From: Athripsodes cinereus | Lineage: Eukaryota; Arthropoda; Insecta; Trichoptera; Leptoceridae | Assembly (NCBI GenBank): GCA_947579605.1 | Contig: OX388305.1 | Location: 20,411,542 to 20,475,541, forward strand | Direction: 5' to 3' | Length of the DNA stretch: 64,000 nt | Part shown: one piece after another, positions 56,726 through 64,000 of the stretch | Layout: every line of letters starts with the position of its first letter | Numbering within the stretch: the first letter of the stretch is position 1 | Translations under genes and position numbers: made by a program | Notes under the pieces: model-generated | Told to the model about the DNA's origin: nothing | Seen by the model: only the letters and a program-made list of their open reading frames with translations | Database searches by the model: none

Positions 56726-58671
56726 AAAGCGATGAAATACCTCAACGTCTTCATCGCTTTCAACGAAATATTCTTCAGAACATTTAAGTTATTAATAATC
56801 GTTCGCTACAAAGTGAAACTTAATTATAAAGGCATATTTTATTTGAATATATGTGACTGTTATAACAATATCAGAGCATTCGAGAAGCCATAGAATTAGG
56901 TCCTTAATAATTCACTTGAAATAAAATTCCTCTGATCCGACTCGTTTTTATCCTACATTTCCCATGAGAATATCTTACATTTCCAATGGACGAGTAAATT
57001 AATGAGTCTATTTATAAATAAATCCGCCAAAAACGTTTTACGAGTACTTGACAGCAACATTATATGAATTAGCTAACACGATTCATTATACATTATATAG
57101 GTTATTTAGAGTTTTCTGCGTTTCCTGTCCATTGGTTTGTATTGGATTGCCCACTGATGTGCAACGCGTCGAAATTCATCATTGGTTTACAAAGTTTGTG
57201 TGTTAGCTAAAAATAGTCTTCTTCATCATTATAGTGGTTGATAATATCATCAAACGATGCTGAGATATAAAGTCATCAATCATAATCATTCACCGTTTAA
57301 TAATGCAAACGCTTAATATTATACCTAGGTATGTTGTAGTTATAAAAGTACAGTACAAAATACCCCGTCATAAAATTGAACATTACTTTATTCCACACAA
57401 AAGAGTTAGAAAGAGAAACATAATGCTGTTAATTAAACAGAACACATTGATCCCTGAACATAAAAGTTCTCCAAATCATTTAAGCAGTTTTTTGGGTAAC
57501 TTGTAAAAGAGACATAATCGTAAAGCTTTACTTGTAATCCATTTAAAACATTTAATTATTGATGAACTTTAGTTTTTGGCATAGTAGGTACCTACTTACG
57601 CATTATTAAGTTTTTTTTTAATCTAAGCGATTTTTTTTTTTAAATTCAAATATGATTTTTGAGGAATGTTTACAATTATTTGAACAGTAGCACAATAAAA
57701 TATATTTTATGGTTTAGTAAAATAACTTGAAGAGGTGGAGCTTTTTTGAATGGGGAGGACACTAGCTGCGACTGCGGGAAGCTGCAGAGTAATTCTTACT
57801 TACATATTGCAATGCCCGCTGATAAAGAATGCATGTAATGAGAGTGACCTAATAATTGTGCAGAGCTCATTTAAGATATTTTTGTATTGGTTTATATAAA
57901 AACTAATTAGACACTAATTAAACATTTATCTATATTACGTAATTCATAATCTCGTGGAACAGTTAAGACTCTTAGCCAACAATAAATCAATTATTACAAA
58001 ACAAAACCTACAACTGGTGGGTTGGAATAGATCGCACCTCTGCTAAAAACTCGCCCTCTGTATAACTATTGATAATATCTTATTATTTTGAATACTTTTT
58101 TTTATATTGGGATCAATGTACAGTAAAAAAAGAATAAATAAATATGGAGCATTATACAATATAAAGTAATAATTAGAATGACAAAAAACATATGTAATGT
58201 TCATATCAAAATATAAGAGGGTCTTATGAGATAAAATACATCTTTCAAATATTTTTTTAATCAAAAAGACTAATTCAAAAGTATGCACGTGCTTTTTTTA
58301 TGAAGGATTACAGCATGTACATTTTTATTAGATACCTATGTGTCACACGAGTAGTGAACATAAACAGTTAATCACATCTTTTCACTAACATGACACAGTA
58401 AACACATTATCCCTCACTAGAACGGAGCGCTTCCAAACAAAAGCAACGACATCAGGCGCGGTATTGTTTTATTAACGGACCGAACATACAAATGATATTG
58501 AAATTGACTTTTCCAGATATCTGCCAAGAAACTTACACCGAGTAATCAGAAGTGTTTAGTTTAAGGCGAGTTTTATGTATGAAGGCAAACGAAGTATATC
58601 ATAATTATTAATGAATGATTAGGGAATGTTGTAAGTGAATGTAGTTGAAATAAAGTTGCAACATTATTTCA
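56726..58671. other. AT-rich region with a weak LINE zinc-motif trace
   Basis: At 57765-57830 the plus strand reads SCDCGKLQSNSYLHIAMP, like the C.CG..Q...H.....P zinc motif near the end of some LINE ORFs (where a Cys normally precedes the Pro). Only this scrap is visible. Otherwise nothing supportable. Confidence 0.3.
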
Positions 58672-58700
58672 ATTTTGGAGTGTCATGTAAGACGCAGGTT
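58672..58700 (-). repeat. Family D scrap next to H6
   Basis: TTTTGGAGTGTCATGTAAGA followed by CGCAGGTTTT equals the GAGTGTCCTGTAAAAGGCAGG segment of family D. Confidence 0.4.
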
Positions 58701-58800
58701 TTCTTTTGCCTGACGATGAGAACGGAAGCTCTTGAAAGCCGGCTCGCAAAATGAATAAAGTCAAAGTTAAATTCCTAACTAGATATCGTGTTTCATTTAC
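58700..58800 (+). repeat. Family H element, single arm (H6)
   Basis: Begins with the hammerhead-like motif and continues GAATAAAGTCAAAGTTAAAT, then ACTAGATATCGTGTTTCATT, matching the H4 right arm. The tail with ACCGTCGG is absent. Confidence 0.65.
58704..58751 (+). ncRNA. Hammerhead-like motif in H6
   Basis: TTTTGC (58704-58709), CTGACGA (58710-58716), extra T, stem II GAGAAC/GCTCTT with loop GGAA and one A-C mismatch, GAAA (58734-58737), AGCCGGCT (58737-58744), C (58745), GCAAAA (58746-58751). Stem I pairs at all six positions. Confidence 0.45.
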
Positions 58801-58891
58801 AAATTATTAAAATGATATAGGAAGCATTAGAATAAAGATTTTCAAATACGAGTATGCTAACAACGCGGTCGCTGGAAGGGCAGATTATGTA

Positions 58892-59716
58892 TATATATTT
58901 AGTTACAATCCATTGGATTGGTCTGCAACGAGTTTGGTTTTTCTTCTCCATTCCTCCCTATTCTCAGCCAGTCTTTTAAGCTCTACGTATGAGCCACAGT
59001 TCATGTCCCTCTTCAGTTGGTCCATATATGCGTCTCTTGGTCGGCCTCTGCCATTTGTTCCCTCGGTCTTACCCTCCGCGATGGCGATGAGTAGTCCTGG
59101 GTGCCTGATGTTGTGGCCAATCCAGTTAGCTCGTTGTTGGCTGATTCTCTTAAGGAGTTGCCTTTTTTCGCCTACCCTGGTTAAGACTTCTTCGTTTTCG
59201 ACGTGCTCCGACCAATGGATCTTAAGCATGCGTCTGTAGCACCACATCTCAAAGGCCGCCAACCGTCCGCTTTCACTCTTGCTGATGGTCCATGTCTCAC
59301 AACCATAAAGCAGAATGCTCCATACAAAGGCTTTAGTAAGGTTCTTCCTTACGCTTAAGTCGATATTTGGGGATTCCAATATCTTCGATTTTTTGTTGAA
59401 GGCAATCCTTGCCTGGTTTATTCTGCTTACAATTTCTGCTTTGGAGCGTCCATCCTGGTTTATTCTGCTGCCCAGGTACACGAATTCACTTACTTGTTTG
59501 ATGCTCACTCCATTTAATGCAATGTTCGCAGTCGCTTCCTCTCTTCCAACGACCATACATTTTGTTTTTTCTTTATTTATTTTCATGTTGTACTTTGACA
59601 ACAGTATACTTTCTAATTTTCCTAAAGCTTCGTTCAGCTCCATCTCGGAGTCTGCGAGCAGTGCTATGTCGTCAGCATATCTTATCATGTCGACCTTTTT
59701 CCCATTTATTTTTACT
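58892..59716 (-). mobile_element. LINE C copy 2, 5'-truncated
   Basis: Nearly identical to the 3' part of copy 1: I count two base differences over about 815 bp. The plus-strand left end TATATATTTAGTTAC is shared; homology stops after ...TTTTTACT near 59716. Possible duplication AGATTATG at 58882-58889 and 59729-59736, with an extra 16-bp period repeat (ATGAATAAACT twice) at the 5' junction. Confidence 0.88.
58903..59688 (-). CDS. LINE C RT C-terminal half (truncated, intact frame)
   Basis: 261 codons starting at MIRYADDIALLADSE, in the middle of the RT (the YADD catalytic box), and ending at VADQSNGL and stop. The first Met is internal in copy 1 and is not a true start; the frame also continues a few codons upstream to the truncation. 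Contents: RT thumb (VSEFVYLGSRINQDGRSKAE), LLYGCETWTISKSESGRLAA (Asn for Ser at one position in copy 1), RRMLKIHWSEHVENEEVLTR, GRGRPRDAYMDQLKRDMNCG and NREEWRRKTKL. It lacks the endonuclease and most of the RT, so it is a dead-on-arrival copy despite the clean frame. Confidence 0.85.
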   Translation of the reverse strand: MIRYADDIALLADSEMELNEALGKLESILLSKYNMKINKEKTKCMVVGREEATANIALNGVSIKQVSEFVYLGSRINQDGRSKAEIVSRINQARIAFNKKSKILESPNIDLSVRKNLTKAFVWSILLYGCETWTISKSESGRLAAFEMWCYRRMLKIHWSEHVENEEVLTRVGEKRQLLKRISQQRANWIGHNIRHPGLLIAIAEGKTEGTNGRGRPRDAYMDQLKRDMNCGSYVELKRLAENREEWRRKTKLVADQSNGL

Positions 59717-60344
59717 TATGAATAAACTAGATTATGAATAAACTGAATAACTTCGAATTGGTTAGGGCTTGAAGAAATGGGTGAAAGAATGTTGATAAAT
59801 AATTTTATCCATAATTACACTTCCAACCTACACTCTTCCCATAAAAGCCTGAATTCAGATGAAAAGAGTCTGCACAGGTCAGGGCTTCTTTTACTACATA
59901 ATATTAGAAATCAGTTAGAGGGAGTTTCATGAGTTCTAATATGGAGCTTATTGTAATGCAATACCTAGTGAGAAATTTACAACAAGCAGGCATCTGAAAC
60001 CAATAAGGTGTAAATAAAACAATACGTATATTTCAATGAAGGGCTTAAATCGTTACCATAAACAGTAATGAAATATATTATAGATCAATTATGTGTCGAG
60101 TGAATGAACCTTATTCTGTGAAGGTTGTCGATAAAATAAGCAGTAATAATTAATTGTTAGTTAATTTATTACAAAGAACAAAGGTATCAAATGTTTCAGG
60201 ATATCTGCTGACAATTCGAGATACGTGAGTATAATATAACACGTTAGTTCGGGCGATAGGTAACATAAAATATTATATAATTTATAAAATAACAGAAATC
60301 CGTAGAAGTGTAAGTGAAATATGAATATTACTTTTAATATTATA
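59717..60344. other. Spacer between the two LINE C copies
   Basis: Ordinary AT-rich DNA with no similarity to either flank, which argues against a simple segmental duplication of the LINE. Confidence 0.5.
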
Positions 60345-60354
60345 AATGTACATG

Positions 60355-62245
60355 TATATATTTAGTTACAATCCATTGGATTGGTCTGCAACGAGTTTGG
60401 TTTTTCTTCTCCATTCCTCCCTATTCTCAGCCAGTCTTTTAAGCTCTACGTATGAGCCACAGTTCATGTCCCTCTTCAGTTGGTCCATATATGCGTCTCT
60501 TGGTCGGCCTCTGCCATTTGTTCCCTCGGTCTTACCCTCCGCGATGGCGATGAGTAGTCCTGGGTGCCTGATGTTGTGGCCAATCCAGTTAGCTCGTTGT
60601 TGGCTGATTCTCTTAAGGAGTTGCCTTTTTTCGCCTACCCTGGTTAAGACTTCTTCGTTTTCGACGTGCTCCGACCAATGGATCTTAAGCATGCGTCTGT
60701 AGCACCACATCTCAAAGGCCGCCAACCGTCCGCTTTCACTCTTGTTGATGGTCCATGTCTCACAACCATAAAGCAGAATGCTCCATACAAAGGCTTTAGT
60801 AAGGTTCTTCCTTACGCTTAAGTCGATATTTGGGGATTCCAATATCTTCGATTTTTTGTTGAAGGCAATCCTTGCCTGGTTTATTCTGCTTACAATTTCT
60901 GCTTTGGAGCGTCCATCCTGGTTTATTCTGCTGCCCAGGTACACGAATTCACTTACTTGTTTGATGCTCACTCCATTTAATGCAATGTTCGCAGTCGCTT
61001 CCTCTCTTCCAACGACCATACATTTTGTTTTTTCTTTATTTATTTTCATGTTGTACTTTGACAACAGTATACTTTCCAATTTTCCTAAAGCTTCGTTCAG
61101 CTCCATCTCGGAGTCTGCGAGCAGTGCTATGTCGTCAGCATATCTTATCATGTCGACCTTTTTCCCATTTATTTTTACTCCTGTCCAGTTCTTCATTTCT
61201 TCTCTCAGTTCATCAATGGCTCGCTGTATATAGCAGTTAAAGAGAGCTGGCGACATTGAGCATCCTTGTCTTACGCCTTGTTCGACCCTTGCTTCTGCAC
61301 AGCTCTCTCCGCTTTTAATCACAGCCATTTCGTTCTTGTATAAGCTCCAGATTGCTCTTCTATCCTTATAACTCATTCCTATCTGGTTGAGGGTGTTAAA
61401 AAGTTGTTCCCATTCTACTTTATCGAATGCTTTTTCAAGGTCGATGAATGCTATATATGTGTTTTTATTAATTGTTATTCTCTTTTCTAGAGTAAGTCTG
61501 AGACTCAGGATTGCATCTCTAGTGCCTGTCTCTTTGCGGAATCCAAATTGATCTTCTGAAAGTGTTTCGTTGATTTTATTTTCCGCCCTTTTCATTATAA
61601 TGTTGGTGAGTATCTTAGAAGCGTGTGATATCATGCTTAAGGTTCTGTGTTGTTCACACTTTGTCGTGCCTGCTTTCTTAGGAAGCGCTCGTATCAGACA
61701 TTTGGCAAAGTCCTCAGGTATCTCTCCTGTGTTGTATATTTTGCAGACAAGCTTATACAATGTATCAAGCATGCCTTTTCCTGCGCATTTAAGCAGCTCT
61801 GATGGAATCAGGTCAATACCTGGTGCTTTGCCGTCTTTCAACTTTGCTAATGCAATATCAAATTCACTTCTTAAGATGTCATCTCCATTATTTTCTACGT
61901 CATATTCTGCTTCTAGTGCTTTGCTTTCCTTGACTATGTTCTTTCCTTTGTATAATTGTTCTAGGTATTCTTTCCATCTTTTTACGATCAATTCATCCTC
62001 AAACAGCAGTTTGCCGTTTTTATCTTGTATAGCACATCGTGGTTGTGTTTTGTCATTGAAGAAATTCTTTACTTCAGAGTATGCGGTTTCAAATTTCCTT
62101 TGTTTTATATTCCTGTTAATATTTTTGCATTTTTCTTGCAAATAACATTCCTTTCTCAGCTTGGATTCTCTGTTAATTTTATTTCTAAGGGCTTTATATT
62201 CCTTTTTCCCTTCTTCTGTTTTAGAGTTCTTTAAGTTCCTTCTTT
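60355..62245 (-). mobile_element. LINE C copy 1, 1.9 kb, 10-bp target duplication
   Basis: Bounded by perfect direct repeats AATGTACATG at 60345-60354 and 62246-62255. Minus-strand element with 3' end at TATATATTTAGTTACAATCC (plus-strand reading) and 5' truncation before the RT domain. The RT frame has no stop, and copy 2 is almost identical, both signs of recent movement. RTE-like, similar in motif order to BovB-type elements; this clade call is from memory of the family. Confidence 0.93.
60366..62243 (-). CDS. LINE C reverse transcriptase, open frame, N-terminus missing
   Basis: 625 codons are open, from just inside the 5' junction (RRNLKNSKTEEGKKEYKALR) to VADQSNGL and stop. No start is credible, since the true N-terminus (endonuclease) is truncated. 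Motifs in order: LKDGKAPGIDLIPSELLK, TTKCEQHRTLSMISHASK, LSEDQFGFRKETGTRDAI, YIAFIDLEKAFDKVEWEQL (catalytic Asp), VEQGVRQGCSMSPALFNCYI, DMIRYADDIALLADSE (catalytic YADD), MKINKEKTKCMVVG, SEFVYLGSRINQDGRSK, LLYGCETWTINKSES, then the basic tail GRGRPRDAYMDQLKRDMN and NREEWRRKTK. It copies LINE RNA into DNA at a nicked target. All RT core residues look intact, unlike LINEs A and B. Confidence 0.92.
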   Translation of the reverse strand, partial: RRNLKNSKTEEGKKEYKALRNKINRESKLRKECYLQEKCKNINRNIKQRKFETAYSEVKNFFNDKTQPRCAIQDKNGKLLFEDELIVKRWKEYLEQLYKGKNIVKESKALEAEYDVENNGDDILRSEFDIALAKLKDGKAPGIDLIPSELLKCAGKGMLDTLYKLVCKIYNTGEIPEDFAKCLIRALPKKAGTTKCEQHRTLSMISHASKILTNIIMKRAENKINETLSEDQFGFRKETGTRDAILSLRLTLEKRITINKNTYIAFIDLEKAFDKVEWEQLFNTLNQIGMSYKDRRAIWSLYKNEMAVIKSGESCAEARVEQGVRQGCSMSPALFNCYIQRAIDELREEMKNWTGVKINGKKVDMIRYADDIALLADSEMELNEALGKLESILLSKYNMKINKEKTKCMVVGREEATANIALNGVSIKQVSEFVYLGSRINQDGRSKAEIVSRINQARIAFNKKSKILESPNIDLSVRKNLTKAFVWSILLYGCETWTINKSESGRLAAFEMWCYRRMLKIHWSEHVENEEVLTRVGEKRQLLKRISQQRANWIGHNIRHPGLLIAIAEGKTEGTNGRGRPRDAYMDQLKRDMNCGSYVELKRLAENREEWRRKTKLVADQSNGL

Positions 62246-62255
62246 AATGTACATG

Positions 62256-63721
62256 GGAAGTGTTTAATTCGTCTTTTGAATATTCAGTCGAAAAAAATGA
62301 GAGCAAACAAAAATCTTTGTGTTGAAGTGATTTTGTGTCAGTGATTGAGATAAATGTCTTGAAGCTTCTTTCTACGATATTTTTTAAGTTTTATGATATA
62401 AAAAAAGGTTTTTCTAATCTCTTTGAATTATTTTTTCAATTTTCCTATGTTGCTAATAGTTATTTAATTGCGTTGTAACGACGATCAAAGAAATATAATT
62501 TCATTCGATTTATTTGACAAACAAATCTTCTTATAAGCTTCCAAATGAAAATAGTTTTCAAGATAGAAAATCATTGTTCTCTTCATCCATAAGATTAAAC
62601 ATTCCTCTTACAAAGCTTTTAAGCTATCACCACGCCTTCCTACTTCATCAAATTGAATGCTTTATAAAGTTACATACATTCTAAACCTAAGCTTTTACTT
62701 ATTTGTTAAGCATTTCTTGATACATACATGTATATAAATTGTTGTAATAGTTATCTACTTTGTGTGATCTTCTTAAAAGCGATCTTGATGTTTTACATGA
62801 AATATTATGAAGTTTCTAGATATCAAATAAAATCGATTATTTTGTGAATTATTTGAACAAATGCTTGTTCGAATACACCCATTTATTCTTCTGCATCCAT
62901 CAAGTTTTATAAGACACTTAGAAGATGAACATTTTTTTTCTCATATGATCTGACAAATATCTCAAATAGGTACCTTTTACAGTAAGCAATATTTTGTTTT
63001 TGTTGCGAAGAAGTGGAACATTTGATGGAGATATAAATGATATTATCAGTCTCCCAACTTATAATTCGAAATTCTAACATCAGATTTTCAAATACCTCTA
63101 CCTTAAAGGCTATCATATGGATCATATTTTGTTTGCATATGAGAATAAGAAGTTTTGAAAATCAAATTTAGCCAAAAATCTGCTTCCAAAATTAACGATG
63201 TAGCTATCTTTTATTTCATAACTCTTACTTTACGAGATTTTTCATTTACATAACTTCACTAATAGTTTTTCATTTACGAATACAGGGTATTATATTTTTA
63301 CTCTGAATCATACACCCAACATATTCAAGTGAATGTGCTAGTTGATTCCAATATTATGATAATATATCAACATTTTTTTCTACAGAGTATTGATTTCTCG
63401 AAGCAGACTGACCGATGCCGCACATGGTAAACATAATTTTTCATGAGCAAAGATCTTATAACATACATACTACCTACTACATTTTAAGATTTTCTCTTCT
63501 CTTACAGGTTACAAATGATAAACATTTATAATGTTTAGAGGCAAATTCTCTCATATTCTTGTAACAAACATTATACGGAATGGGAAAAGAGCTCGAACGA
63601 AGTTTCTCATATATCTTGATATGTAGAAATAATAATAAGAATACCTATTAAATTAATGTTCCCTGATATATCATTTTCAGCTTGAAAATATGATAAAATG
63701 AGCTTTTCTACTGAGCACCAA
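62256..63721. other. AT-rich region without recognised genes
   Basis: Nothing supportable. Confidence 0.4.
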
Positions 63722-63829
63722 GAGTGTCGTGGGAAGGGTTGATTCAATTAGCACAAAGTTCTCAGTACTGAATTGAAGAGACTGGTTTCTATTCTGTGCT
63801 TCTGAGAGAAGCTTTGAACCGAATGAATG
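63722..63829 (+). pseudogene. LINE B copy 4, 3' relic
   Basis: GTGTCGTGGGAAGGGTTGAT, TCAATTAGCACAAAG, GAGACTGGTTTCTATTCTGT, GCTTCTGAGAGAAGC and CGAATGAATG follow the LINE B 3' end (SWKEVTQLAQRRSEW...SREER) base order with about one change in five. Old copy; no duplication found. Confidence 0.65.
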
Positions 63830-64000
63830 TTTGGAACCCTCTATATATAAGTACACTTTTCCACCTATAATTTTCGATGTTCCATGTCCCCCAAGTCCTT
63901 CTCATCCCGCCTACATCGAATTCTTCAAGGCGTTTGATTTACTCACATATGTACAAAATCATTAGAATCAGGCAATTTTCGTAATCAGCATAGAGACTAA
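63830..64000. other. Window end, nothing recognised
   Basis: Short AT-rich end without features. Confidence 0.35.

Noticed and set aside
61570..62145. 191-codon plus-strand frame and several similar ones in 60.3-62.2 kb
   Set aside because: Antisense shadows of the LINE C reverse transcriptase.

Overview
The window looks like repeat-rich, AT-rich nuclear DNA of an animal, most likely an arthropod and probably an insect. The reasons are the long AT-rich stretches, the frequent TAGGTA/TACCTA words, and the mix of non-LTR retrotransposons, Penelope-like sequence, pogo-like and piggyBac-like DNA transposons, SINEs and foldback elements. I cannot name the species. I found no convincing host gene exon, tRNA gene, rRNA gene, CRISPR array or bacterial-type operon. 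Every reading frame I could identify belongs to a mobile element, and nearly all are truncated or broken.

Layout. 1-185: LINE 3' tip. 2002-2210: foldback repeat. 3040-4461: LINE A (minus). 5339-6666: LINE B (minus) between 10-bp target duplications. 7114-9380: pogo-like transposon flanked by TA, with a LINE C fragment inserted in its transposase. 9874-10121: MITE-like repeat. 11.7-12.5 kb: GC-richer patch of LINE debris. 14824-15058: 'family H' element with a perfect 87-bp inverted repeat. 17040-18345: two copies of the C-terminal endonuclease end of an R2-type LINE. 19706-19941: foldback. 25081, 28575, 56529 and 63722: further LINE A and B pieces. 30688-31733: decayed TIR element. 37987-38028 and 39415-39793: hammerhead-like motif and a Penelope-type GIY-YIG tail. 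41325-42304: piggyBac-like element with TTAA ends. 44480-44660: tRNA-derived SINE. 45481-45784, 47671-47830 and 58700-58800: more family H. 49904-51291: second TA-flanked element related to the first in its ends. 51306-52026: LINE B copy. 58892-59716 and 60355-62245: two nearly identical LINE C copies. A repeat of about 240 bp ('family D', SINE-like) recurs throughout in both orientations.

The most unusual signal is a recurring motif with hammerhead-ribozyme layout: CTGANGA, stem II, GAAA, a tiny palindromic stem III ending in T, then C, then a strand pairing with the bases just before CTGANGA. It occurs in family H, at 37987-38028 and, eroded, directly after the GIY-YIG frame at 39415-39765. 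The outer stem differs between copies but remains paired in the better-preserved ones. Hammerhead motifs with a minimal stem III are known from Penelope-like elements, so I infer that family H is the terminal repeat of such an element. Other points of interest are related subterminal motif arrays in two TA-flanked transposons, a shared 3' end between family D and LINE A, and evidence that LINE C moved recently.
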